NCBI GenBank assembly: GCA_003649665.1
Contig: QMSL01000014.1
Coordinates: 1 to 14,761 of the forward strand
Length of the DNA: 14,761 bases
Origin: Thermoprotei archaeon
GTDB taxonomy: Archaea > Thermoproteota > Thermoprotei > QMSL01 > B3-G16
Reading direction: 5' to 3'
The translations under genes and the position numbers were made by a program. The notes beneath the pieces were generated by a model. It searched no databases, was not told where the DNA came from, and saw only the letters and a program-made list of their open reading frames with translations. Of the stretch, positions 7,302-14,219 are shown in pieces (within the stretch, counting starts at the first letter, position 1; every line of letters begins with the position of its first letter).

Positions 7302-8848
7302 GTAATCACCTTAGGCAACTCGTCCAGAGAAACTTCCCTTTGTAATCTCTCAACCATATCCCTTAATACTATACATCCCCTACTAAGCTCCTTAGGCCCT
7401 ACTATTATGACGTACCTTATGTTCAACTTATTTGCTCGAAAGAGCGCCTCTCTTAAACTTTCCCCAGCTAAGCACATCTCTGCCTGTATGCCTTCCCTCC
7501 TTAATCTTAGCGCTAATAAGAACGCTTCCTTTCTCACTTCTTCTTTTACGGGGACTACTAGTACTCTCCTCACTTTCCTCCTAGGTGGCGTTATTCCCTG
7601 TAAGTCCAGAGCTAGTACTAGCCTATCTAGACCAAATGCGAAGCCTGCAGCAGGTACGTTAGGTCCGCCGAACTCGCTAATAAGTCTATCATATCGCCCA
7701 CCACCACATATCTGACTTTGGGCGCCTAACCTCCTGAAATGTATTTCAAACACAACTCCCGTGTAGTATTCTAGCCCCCTAGCTAATCCTAGATTAACAG
7801 TTACCTTATTTATGCCTGCTGATCTCAAAAGATCTACTATGTAGCCTAATCTCTCTAACTCCTTAATTACCTCTTCGCTTTCTTTAAACATATCCATAGC
7901 TTTATCTAATACATTTTCGGCATCTCCTTCCAATTGCTCAAGAACTCTCAGTAATATCTTTCCTGCTTGAAGAGGTAGCCTATATATCTTATCCTGAATT
8001 CTAATGCCCTCATAACACCATTGTATTATTAACATTTTCTTTAACTCCTCTACCTCCTGTAATACTAACTCCCTTATCTCCTCCGTATGTAACTCATTTA
8101 GACGATAAACCCTAGTATCAGGCTTTATCTCACTAATTATATCATGAGCTTTGGAGTATCTAGCCCTTATCCTCCTCTTGCGCTCCTCTATGCTGTATAC
8201 CATCCTCTTAAGAGCGAGTAGTTCATTCTTATCAAGCTTTTCTCTACTAGAAAGCGTGGTTAATTTATTTATTAGGCTTTGTGTATGGTCGATATCTGAA
8301 AGTATTTTGTTTTGTACTTCATAATCTGCATTAAATGTTTCAAGAATCTTTCTGAGTAAGCCTACATCTCCCAATATAAGTTCGTATTCCATGATGCCTA
8401 TCCTCTTCAGGCATTCTGTGGCAAGTACTATAAGCTCGGCATCTGCATCTGCCTCCTTTGATCCTATAAGCTCTACGCCTGCTTGCCAGAACTCGCGATA
8501 TCTCCCTGCTTGAGGCTCTTCATATCTAAAGCACCTCCCTATGTAGTATAGCTTTATGGGCTTGAAAGTAAGATTTATCTTCCCCTCTGCTATCATTCTG
8601 CATATTGGTGCTGTCATCTCTGGACGTAACGCCATCTCTCCTTCTCCTGTCTCAAATGTAAACATAGTATTCCTTATCTCATCTCCCGATCTTAACGCGA
8701 AGAGCTCAAATTTCTCGAAGATTGGGGTCTGTACCTCCTTATAGCCAAATGTCTCAAATGTCTCCCTAAGTACTCCTTCAATGAACCTGTATTTCTCCAT
8801 ATCTTCTGGAAGTAGATCCCTAGTCCCTCTTGGAGCCTTTATTTTCAA
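7298..8848 (-). CDS. hisS: Histidyl-tRNA synthetase with enlarged insertion domain
   Basis: Numbered from the preferred TTG at 8848, the protein has 516 residues; upstream in-frame TTG 8875, GTG 8869 and ATG 8866 lack a ribosome binding site. KAPRGTRDLLPED near the start, motif 2 F107-RYEEPQAGRYREFWQAG, the HisA motif LAR357-GLEYYTG, GGGRYDRL and motif 3 AAGFAFGLDRL identify HisRS, which attaches histidine to tRNA-His. A C-terminal alpha/beta anticodon-binding domain follows (VRRVLVVPVKEE). The segment between the motif 2 half and the HisA motif (about 163-343) is about 180 residues and highly charged and helical, against about 85 in the E. coli enzyme, which explains the length. It is the first gene of a two-gene unit with the GTPase. 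Nearby thg1 makes or repairs the 5' end of the same tRNA. Confidence 0.95.
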   Translation of the reverse strand: MKIKAPRGTRDLLPEDMEKYRFIEGVLRETFETFGYKEVQTPIFEKFELFALRSGDEIRNTMFTFETGEGEMALRPEMTAPICRMIAEGKINLTFKPIKLYYIGRCFRYEEPQAGRYREFWQAGVELIGSKEADADAELIVLATECLKRIGIMEYELILGDVGLLRKILETFNADYEVQNKILSDIDHTQSLINKLTTLSSREKLDKNELLALKRMVYSIEERKRRIRARYSKAHDIISEIKPDTRVYRLNELHTEEIRELVLQEVEELKKMLIIQWCYEGIRIQDKIYRLPLQAGKILLRVLEQLEGDAENVLDKAMDMFKESEEVIKELERLGYIVDLLRSAGINKVTVNLGLARGLEYYTGVVFEIHFRRLGAQSQICGGGRYDRLISEFGGPNVPAAGFAFGLDRLVLALDLQGITPPRRKVRRVLVVPVKEEVRKEAFLLALRLRREGIQAEMCLAGESLREALFRANKLNIRYVIIVGPKELSRGCIVLRDMVERLQREVSLDELPKVIT

Positions 8849-8852
8849 GGCA

Positions 8853-8860
8853 ATCCCCTT
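8853..8860 (-). promoter_or_regulatory. Shine-Dalgarno AAGGGGAT selecting the hisS TTG start
   Basis: On the minus strand AAGGGGAT sits 4-5 nt before TTG at 8848-8846. None of the three alternative start codons further upstream (8875, 8869, 8866) has a purine-rich site, and HisRS homologues usually begin just before the APRGTRD motif. Confidence 0.55.
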
Positions 8861-8897
8861 TAACATCACTATCAAGATTTAATCGAACCTGAACCCG

Positions 8898-8909
8898 CCT
8901 TATTAAGTT
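8898..8909 (-). promoter_or_regulatory. Possible TATA box for hisS
   Basis: The minus strand reads AACTTAATAAGG here. A transcript start about 25 nt downstream would fall near 8878, giving a leader of about 30 nt that includes the AAGGGGAT site. The match to the archaeal consensus is only moderate. Confidence 0.3.
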
Positions 8910-8937
8910 ATTGCAATGAATTCGAATCCCAATACAT

Positions 8938-8949
8938 TTACAATTGTAA
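8938..8949. repeat. 12-bp perfect palindrome TTACAATTGTAA, possible operator
   Basis: TTACAATTGTAA is a perfect dyad in the divergent gap between hisS and the aminotransferase. A further half-site TTGTAA follows at 8953-8958 (direct copy of the right arm). It lies about 30 bp upstream of the presumed hisS TATA element and just before the TATA-like box of the candidate RNA, a position suited to a dimeric regulator. AT-rich DNA makes chance palindromes of this kind common, so support is moderate at best. Confidence 0.35.
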
Positions 8950-8957
8950 TTTTGTAA

Positions 8958-8965
8958 TTTAAAAA
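8958..8965 (+). promoter_or_regulatory. TATA-like box TTTAAAAA ahead of the GC-rich hairpin
   Basis: TTTAAAAA is centred about 25-28 nt before 8986-8989, where the GC-rich stem begins. This is the spacing expected between an archaeal TATA box and the start of transcription, so a transcript would begin almost exactly at the base of the stem. Confidence 0.35.
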
Positions 8966-8984
8966 TGGAATGATGTGACCCCGC

Positions 8985-9056
8985 GGTTGGCCCTTCTCCA
9001 TTCTCATCAGGCCCTATGCCTTCGTTAGAGAAGGGCCCATGATATTCAGCGCTCTT
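8985..9056 (+). ncRNA. Candidate structured RNA: GC-rich long hairpin in the hisS/aminotransferase gap
   Basis: A perfect 10-bp inverted repeat, GGCCCTTCTC (8989-8998) and GAGAAGGGCC (9028-9037), encloses 29 nt. That interior folds into a second stem AGGC/GCCT (9009-9012 with 9018-9021) around the loop CCTAT, leaving an asymmetric internal loop of 10 and 6 nt. By hand count 8978-9038 is about 61% G+C, against 15% in the 40 bases at 8931-8970. GC-rich islands between genes in AT-rich thermophilic archaea are a classic sign of structured RNA. A TATA-like box sits at the right distance upstream and CTCTTTAGTT follows. I could not match it to tRNA, SRP RNA, RNase P, box C/D or H/ACA RNA. It might instead be a protein-binding DNA element or an attenuator. 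Both strand and ends are uncertain. Confidence 0.35.
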
Positions 9057-9058
9057 TA

Positions 9059-9067
9059 GTTATATAA
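9059..9067 (+). promoter_or_regulatory. TATA box for the sugar aminotransferase gene
   Basis: GTTATATAAA around 9059-9068 is close to the archaeal TATA consensus. Transcription would start near 9090, about 40 nt before the proposed start codon at 9131, leaving room for the AAGGTGAT ribosome binding site. A second AT-rich run, TTTAAATC at 9090-9097, would place the start too close to the ribosome binding site. Confidence 0.45.
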
Positions 9068-9119
9068 ACGTTCCCTTAAGTGGAGAACCTTTAAATCTTA
9101 AAATTAAGTTCAACTAGAT

Positions 9120-9127
9120 AAGGTGAT
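9120..9127 (+). promoter_or_regulatory. Shine-Dalgarno AAGGTGAT placing the start at ATA 9131
   Basis: AAGGTGAT is followed by ACC and ATA. The minus-strand GTPase has AAGGTGAT-TAC-ATG with the same site and the same 3-nt spacing. This fixes the aminotransferase start at ATA 9131 rather than at the internal TTG 9200. Confidence 0.65.
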
Positions 9128-9130
9128 ACC

Positions 9131-10258
9131 ATAAGGCGTGAAATACCGATAAACAAGCCAATTCTGGGAGATGAAGAGATATCTGCTGTAGAGGAGGTAT
9201 TGAGATCTGGAATATTAACCACCGGTAATCCTAATGGAGGTCCTAAGGTAAGGGAATTTGAACGCATTTTCGCTGAATTTATTGGAGTCAAGCATGCAAT
9301 TGCCGTGAACTCAGGTACATCTGCTCTCTATGCTGCTTTAATTGCCGCCGGCGTAGGCCCTGGAGACGAAGTAATAGTTCCTTCCTTTACTTTCATAGCT
9401 ACTGCTAACGTAGTGCTAGCTGTCGGTGCCAAACCTATCTTTGCAGATATAGATTTAAGTACGTATAATATAAGCGTAGAAGAAATTCGGAAGAAGATAA
9501 CCCCTAGAACTAAGGCCATAATACCCGTACACCTCTACGGTCTTCCAGCAGATATGGATCCAATAATGGAACTTGCAGAGGAACATAATCTAGTTGTGAT
9601 TGAAGATGCTTGTCAAGCACATGGATCGCTCTATAAAGGAAGGAAAGCCGGCGCTCTTGGCCATATGGCAGCATTTAGTTTCTATCCGAGTAAGATAATA
9701 ACGACAGGCGAAGGTGGAATGATCACTACTAATGATGATGAACTTGCAGAAAAGTTAAGACGAATAAGAACTCACGGTCAAGTAAAGGGTTACGATAGTG
9801 TGATGTTCGGTATGAACCTTCGTATGACTGAGATTAATGCGGCAATAGGAATAGCTCAAATGAAGAAGATAGAGTCATTCTTACAAAGGAGACGAAAGAA
9901 TGCATTATTAATGACTGAGGAACTCTCCTCTCTGGATGACATGATAGTACTTCCTACAGAGCCTCCTGGATATACTCATAACTGGTATGTATACACAATA
10001 CGATTAACGAATCCAAGTATAAGAAATAAGCTACAAAGTTACTTACGTAACGAGGGCATTGGCGCAATGGTCTATTATCCCATTCCCCTTCACAAGCTAC
10101 CCCTATACGAGAGGTTAGGATATTCCAAGATTAGCCTACCTAACAGTGAACTAGCCTCTCAATCCGTATTAAGTTTACCTGTACATCCACTCATGTCTGA
10201 AGAAGACGTAATCTACGTGGCGGAGAAAGTTAAGGAAGGCTTAAGAAGGATCTCTTAA
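9131..10258 (+). CDS. DegT/DnrJ/EryC1-family PLP-dependent sugar aminotransferase, apparent ATA start
   Basis: Read from 9131 the protein has 375 residues, the usual length for this family. The family transfers an amino group from glutamate to a keto sugar nucleotide for surface glycans. The N-terminus REIPINKPILGDEEISAVEE, then LRSGILTTG, is the typical DegT opening, so the first standard start codon, TTG at 9200, would cut off 23 conserved residues. There is no ATG, GTG or TTG between the upstream in-frame stop (9119-9121) and 9200, whereas ATA at 9131 has an ideal ribosome binding site. HAIAVNSGTSALYAAL, the EDACQAHG motif (PLP-binding Asp) and FSFYPSK188-IITTGEGGM (PLP-forming Lys) are intact, so the enzyme looks active. 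The SDR gene follows after 10 bp, probably as an operon. The exact sugar is unknown. Confidence 0.92.
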   Translation: MRREIPINKPILGDEEISAVEEVLRSGILTTGNPNGGPKVREFERIFAEFIGVKHAIAVNSGTSALYAALIAAGVGPGDEVIVPSFTFIATANVVLAVGAKPIFADIDLSTYNISVEEIRKKITPRTKAIIPVHLYGLPADMDPIMELAEEHNLVVIEDACQAHGSLYKGRKAGALGHMAAFSFYPSKIITTGEGGMITTNDDELAEKLRRIRTHGQVKGYDSVMFGMNLRMTEINAAIGIAQMKKIESFLQRRRKNALLMTEELSSLDDMIVLPTEPPGYTHNWYVYTIRLTNPSIRNKLQSYLRNEGIGAMVYYPIPLHKLPLYERLGYSKISLPNSELASQSVLSLPVHPLMSEEDVIYVAEKVKEGLRRIS

Positions 10259-10268
10259 GGTATATAGC

Positions 10269-11201
10269 ATGGAGAGACGTGTCTTAATTATTGGCGGATC
10301 TACCTTCATAGGCAGTTGGCTTCTGGAAAGGCTTTCGGAGAAGAGGGAATACCGTATTGTAGTATTGGATGAAACGTACCCTGACGTGTACACAACACGT
10401 TTTCATTTCATAAAGGGATCACTTCTTGAAAGAGGAAAACTTCGTCAGGCGCTCAATAACGTTGATTATGTTATACACTGTCTAGTCCATAGAGATCCTC
10501 TTGAAAATAATTATGATATATTCCTAAAACTTAATATAAAGGGTACTATGAACTTAGTTGAAGAAGCTATACGTCAGAGAATCAACCGTCTAATCTTCAT
10601 TTCAACATGTGATGTCTACGGTATCCCTACCTCATTACCTGTCGATGAAAATCACCCTCTTAGGCCAATTACTCCATATGCTTCTTCAATGGTAGCAGCC
10701 GAAGCATTAATTATGACCTTAAGTGCTAAAGACATAAACTGGCTCATCTTAAGAGCATTTGATGTCTACGGTCCTAGACAAGATCAGAGATGGTTAGTTG
10801 ACGTAAGGAGAATGTGTGAGGATCTTATTTTAAGTGGTAAAATAGAAGTGTTCGGAAGGGGAGATACTATAAGAGACTTGGTCTATATAGAGGATTTAGT
10901 TGAAGCTGTGATTGAACTATTAGAAAGAGATGAAATAGAACAGGCTATCCTTAATGTAGCAAATGGTGAACCTATAATGCTTAAGGACCTTGTTAACCTT
11001 TTAATTAAGATTTCAGGTATAGAAGCTAAAATTGTCTTTAAAGAAGAGTTCTCAAAGTTCATGCCCTCTATTTATGCTGAGGTGAGGCAATTACGGAGTA
11101 TCCTGCCTTGGTTCCCAAGATACAGTCTTCAGGATGGTGTTAGTCGTACTCTTAAATGGGTAAGGATGGTGCTGAGTAAGAAATCATTTCTTAGCTATTA
11201 A
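10269..11201 (+). CDS. NAD-dependent epimerase/dehydratase-family (extended SDR) protein lacking the catalytic lysine
   Basis: The 310-residue protein has an N-terminal Rossmann fold and the features of extended SDRs that act on nucleotide sugars: G9-GSTFIG15 at the NAD site, F110-ISTCDVYG with Thr113 at the catalytic Ser/Thr position, ILRAFDVYGPRQ, and RDLVYIEDLVEA. Two key positions differ from the norm. The active-site YxxxK reads Y137-ASSM141, and the middle glycine of GxxGxxG is Thr12. AAG to ATG is one base change, so either the enzyme has lost proton-transfer chemistry, it works differently, or the base is a local mutation or error. The rest of the frame is intact with no sign of decay. 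It probably shares a transcript with the aminotransferase and belongs to the same amino-sugar pathway. It ends 7 bp from the convergent dehydrogenase gene. Confidence 0.88.
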   Translation: MERRVLIIGGSTFIGSWLLERLSEKREYRIVVLDETYPDVYTTRFHFIKGSLLERGKLRQALNNVDYVIHCLVHRDPLENNYDIFLKLNIKGTMNLVEEAIRQRINRLIFISTCDVYGIPTSLPVDENHPLRPITPYASSMVAAEALIMTLSAKDINWLILRAFDVYGPRQDQRWLVDVRRMCEDLILSGKIEVFGRGDTIRDLVYIEDLVEAVIELLERDEIEQAILNVANGEPIMLKDLVNLLIKISGIEAKIVFKEEFSKFMPSIYAEVRQLRSILPWFPRYSLQDGVSRTLKWVRMVLSKKSFLSY

Positions 11202-11208
11202 GAAGGAA

Positions 11209-12609
11209 TCATACTATTACCCAAGGCCTTCCAACGCCCACGTAAATTACGTTTACGGGTATATCACTATAGTCGAATATGTTTCTTCCATCAATTATAA
11301 CCATTTTCTTCTTACCGCTCATCTCCGCTAGTTCCTTTATGCTTAACTTCTTGTACTCACTATGATCTGTACATACTACTACCACGTCGCTATCCCTAAC
11401 AACATCAATGAGATTATCCATAAGAGGAACATCCAGTTCCTTGTCCTCTTTTACTAACGGATCGTGAACTACTATGTTCTGTATGCCTCTCGCTTTCAGT
11501 TCTCTTACTAGGTCATGTGTAGGGCTAAGTCTACTGTCATCTACATCTCCTCTAAAAGCATCTCCTAGTATCGCGACCTTTACTTCTCCTATCTCAAGGC
11601 CTAACTTCTCTATAGCACTCATCACGAGCTTTGCGACGTAAGTTGGCATGCTATCATTTATTTCCCTTGCACACATTGTAAGCCTTAGTCTCATACCGTA
11701 CTTACGGGCTATATACTCCATGAAATAAGGATAAATAGGTAAGCAAGCACCACCAACTCCAACGCCCGGTAGATGAAGGTTACAATAAGGTTGTGAATTA
11801 GCTGCCTTTCTAATTTCCATGAAATCAAGCGCTAACACATGCGCAAGTTTAGCTAGTTCATTTGCTAGGGCTATGTTGACGTCACGATAGATACCCTCGG
11901 CTAGCTTCTCAAATTCAGCTGCGGTTGGTCTACTCATTACTATAACTCCCTTCTTCGCTATTACTGAGTAGAGTGCCTTCACTACCTTTGTGCTCTTAGG
12001 CCCAATTCCTGCTACTATTTTGGGATATGCCTCCTCTATGTCATAAAGTGCTCTTCCTTCTGAAATTCTCTCAGGACTATACGCCAATCCAAAATCCCTT
12101 TCTGTTCTTAAATTACTCACGTTCTCAAGTAATGGCTTTGCAATTTCCTCTGTAGTTCCCGGTGGAACCGACGATTCTATTATGACGATATCTCCTTGTC
12201 TTAAGCCCTTACCTATCGTTCTAAGTGCTGCCCTCAATGGATTTAAGTTCAACTCTACTCCATTAATGCCTCTCCTTAGGGTAGTAGAAACAGTGACTAT
12301 CTTCACATTACTATTTGTTGAAGCCCAGACACCATCCGATGTGACGATGAACGTTTCTTTCTTAATGTATCTCTTAATTATCTCTGGGATTCTTGGTTCA
12401 TGAAATGGACACTTGCCTTTCCTTAAAAGGCGTACTTTCTCCTCATTTACATCAACACCTATGACTTTGGCACCTGCCCTTAACCAAGCGCATGCTAATG
12501 GTAATCCTACCCTTCCTAATCCAAATACTGAGACAATTAACTCACCGTTAATGAGTAGTTTCTTTATACTTCCTTCATCTAGCTCCAACAAATTTATTTC
12601 CTTTTTCAA
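11209..12609 (-). CDS. Nucleotide-sugar dehydrogenase (UDP-N-acetyl-D-mannosamine / UDP-glucose dehydrogenase family, WecC-like)
   Basis: The protein has 466 residues from TTG 12609, chosen because GGTGAT ends 4 nt before it; the GTG at 12618 overlaps that site and has none of its own. The enzyme oxidises C6 of a UDP-sugar twice to the uronate with NAD+. The NAD Rossmann motif is G30-LGRVGLPLA. ESSVPPGTT, LAYSPERISEG, EKLAEGIYRDVNIALANELA and the active-site segment GVGVGGAC289-LPIYPYF follow the family order, with Cys289 as the thiohemiacetal nucleophile. The C-terminal domain has VAILGDAFRGDVDDSR and VHDPLV. In most WecC-type enzymes the nucleophile is preceded by His (GGHC) and followed by a conserved Asp; here Ala and Tyr stand there. 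It converges with the SDR gene. It likely supplies an N-acetyl-hexosaminuronate to surface or N-linked glycans, by inference. Confidence 0.92.
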   Translation of the reverse strand: MKKEINLLELDEGSIKKLLINGELIVSVFGLGRVGLPLACAWLRAGAKVIGVDVNEEKVRLLRKGKCPFHEPRIPEIIKRYIKKETFIVTSDGVWASTNSNVKIVTVSTTLRRGINGVELNLNPLRAALRTIGKGLRQGDIVIIESSVPPGTTEEIAKPLLENVSNLRTERDFGLAYSPERISEGRALYDIEEAYPKIVAGIGPKSTKVVKALYSVIAKKGVIVMSRPTAAEFEKLAEGIYRDVNIALANELAKLAHVLALDFMEIRKAANSQPYCNLHLPGVGVGGACLPIYPYFMEYIARKYGMRLRLTMCAREINDSMPTYVAKLVMSAIEKLGLEIGEVKVAILGDAFRGDVDDSRLSPTHDLVRELKARGIQNIVVHDPLVKEDKELDVPLMDNLIDVVRDSDVVVVCTDHSEYKKLSIKELAEMSGKKKMVIIDGRNIFDYSDIPVNVIYVGVGRPWVIV

Positions 12610-12738
12610 ATTAATCACCGACCATTATTATGTGCTTAATGAGGTATCGGGCATTTTGATATAGTATTGCTAATGGGGAATCACATCCCTTTGTATCCTA
12701 CGATATGCTTATTTTATACTTACTCACGTATCTATATC
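12610..12738. promoter_or_regulatory. Divergent promoter region between the dehydrogenase and CysRS genes
   Basis: The gap carries a TATA-like ACTATATC on the minus strand (about 12656-12663) suited to the dehydrogenase, and TTTTATACTT (12712-12721) on the plus strand suited to cysS. Starting about 25 nt after the latter, the cysS transcript would begin near 12740, just at its Shine-Dalgarno. No RNA gene or long repeat is seen. Confidence 0.4.
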
Positions 12739-12746
12739 AAGGTGAT
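12739..12746 (+). promoter_or_regulatory. Shine-Dalgarno AAGGTGAT ahead of the presumed CTG start of cysS
   Basis: AAGGTGAT lies 6 nt before CTG 12753, the same spacing as GGTGA(A) to TTG in thg1. No standard start codon occurs in frame between this site and the conserved YLYNT segment. Confidence 0.55.
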
Positions 12747-12752
12747 GGGTAT

Positions 12753-14219
12753 CTGTACAGATCAAAGATTTACTTATATAATACTGCTAGCAAGCGTCTA
12801 GAAGAGTTCATACCTAGAGTGAAGAATGAGGTTAAAATGTATGTATGTGGTCCTACGGTTTACGATGAGACTCACATAGGCCATGCGAGGACATATATTG
12901 CTTTTGACATAATCAGACGTTACTTCGAATACCTAGGTTACAAGGTTACCTTTATCCTTAACATAACTGATATAGACGACAAAATAATAAGACGCGCTAA
13001 TGAGGAGGGTAAGTCATGGAAGGAGATAAGCGAGTATTATACCGAGAGATTTCTTGAAGATATCCGAGCTCTCTACATAAAGGAGGCCTCACACTATCCT
13101 AAAGTAACAGAGTTCATTAATGAGATTGTGAATCTAACATCCTTATTGATTGAGAAAGGATACGCATATGAGGTTAATGGTTCAGTATACTTCAATGTAG
13201 ATAAGATCCCTGATTATGGCTCCCTTTCTGGTCAACGGATAGAAGACTTAATAGCTGGTGCAAGGGTCGCAGTGGATCCAAATAAGAAGAACCCCTTAGA
13301 CTTCGCGCTTTGGAAGGCGTGGAAACCAAGAGAACCATGGTGGTCCTCTCCATGGGGTCCTGGAAGACCTGGATGGCATATAGAGTGTGTAGTCATGGCC
13401 ACTAAATACCTAGGAGAGGTATTTGACATACATGGTGGCGGCCAAGATTTAGTTTTCCCCCATCATGAGAATGAACTTGCAATAGCAAAGGCCTGCTTCG
13501 GTAAAGAAAGTTTCGCTAGATACTGGCTACATACAGGACTATTAACTATAAAAGGCGAGAAGATGTCAAAATCCCTCCATAACATAATTCCCGTTAGGGA
13601 TCTGCTCAAGAAATATAGAGCTGAGGCCATACGCTTATACATAGCGTCATCTCATTATCGTAGTCAGCTTGATTTTTCCATAGATGCTTTAGCACAGTAC
13701 GAGGTAACTCTTGATACTCTTTATGCTGCCCATGATTATCTAGTGTCAGTTATAGGAAAGAATGTATCCAATGCGGAGGAATTACTTGAGCGTGAGGAAG
13801 TAGGTAAGGTGGACAAGGAAGTTCTAGAAAATGTGAATGTTCTAAAGAACTCTTTCATCGATGCTATGAATAATGACTTCTCAACGCCAAAAGCTTTATC
13901 AATACTTTTAAAGTTCGCTAGATACATAACTTCGGTACTCTCAGAATACGAGGAACTCTCACGTACAACTATCTTAAAACTATATATTGAATACCTAAAA
14001 ATGGCTGAGGTCTTTGGAGTACTAAATGAACGAAAGCCTCCTGTGGACGTAGAGAAGTTATTCTATGAGCTTCTGTCTCTGGTAATAGAACTCAGGAATT
14101 ATTTCAGAAAACAGAAGATGTGGAGTATTGCCGATAATATAAGGGATAAGCTGGGAGCTTTGGGCATACTAATAAATGATACAAAATATAGAACGCTATG
14201 GAGGTGGAGGAGGAAATGA
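12753..14219 (+). CDS. cysS: Cysteinyl-tRNA synthetase, probable CTG start
   Basis: This class I synthetase charges tRNA-Cys. From CTG 12753 it has 488 residues; an in-frame ATG at 12705 gives 504 but lacks a ribosome binding site and would lie upstream of the likely transcript start. KIYLYNTASKRLEEF opens the family as usual. MYVC32-GPTVYD carries a zinc-ligand cysteine, and H41-IGH is the ATP-binding signature. GWHIEC and GGGQDLVFPHHENE supply the other zinc ligands, and K270-MSKS is the second ATP signature. C-terminal helical DALR-type and anticodon domains follow. The enzyme is intact and normal in length. Its TGA overlaps the next gene's ATG (ATGA). Having CysRS means this archaeon need not rely on SepRS/SepCysS for Cys-tRNA. 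Confidence 0.95.
   Translation: MYRSKIYLYNTASKRLEEFIPRVKNEVKMYVCGPTVYDETHIGHARTYIAFDIIRRYFEYLGYKVTFILNITDIDDKIIRRANEEGKSWKEISEYYTERFLEDIRALYIKEASHYPKVTEFINEIVNLTSLLIEKGYAYEVNGSVYFNVDKIPDYGSLSGQRIEDLIAGARVAVDPNKKNPLDFALWKAWKPREPWWSSPWGPGRPGWHIECVVMATKYLGEVFDIHGGGQDLVFPHHENELAIAKACFGKESFARYWLHTGLLTIKGEKMSKSLHNIIPVRDLLKKYRAEAIRLYIASSHYRSQLDFSIDALAQYEVTLDTLYAAHDYLVSVIGKNVSNAEELLEREEVGKVDKEVLENVNVLKNSFIDAMNNDFSTPKALSILLKFARYITSVLSEYEELSRTTILKLYIEYLKMAEVFGVLNERKPPVDVEKLFYELLSLVIELRNYFRKQKMWSIADNIRDKLGALGILINDTKYRTLWRWRRK

Noticed and set aside
7407..7715. Open frame on the plus strand opposite hisS, 102 codons
   Set aside because: It is a shadow of the well-supported HisRS frame, with no ribosome binding site or recognisable motif. 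The other antisense frames were rejected for the same reason.
8911..8930. GAATTCGAATCCC looks like a tRNA T-arm, and the minus strand has AGGTTCGATT at 8882-8891
   Set aside because: No 5-bp stem pairs around either TTCGAAT/TTCGATT, and no acceptor, D or anticodon arm can be laid out.
8971..9010. Box C-like ATGATGT on plus and CTGATGA on minus around the GC-rich hairpin
   Set aside because: No CUGA box D follows at a workable distance on either strand, and the 10-bp stem is not a C/D RNA feature.
9200..10258. Aminotransferase starting at TTG 9200
   Set aside because: It removes the conserved N-terminal 23 residues, and GGAGGT would be only 1 nt from the start codon.
12676..12689. Small dyad GGGA-n6-TCCC between the dehydrogenase and cysS
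   Set aside because: A 4-bp arm is expected by chance; no second copy was found in the other gaps.
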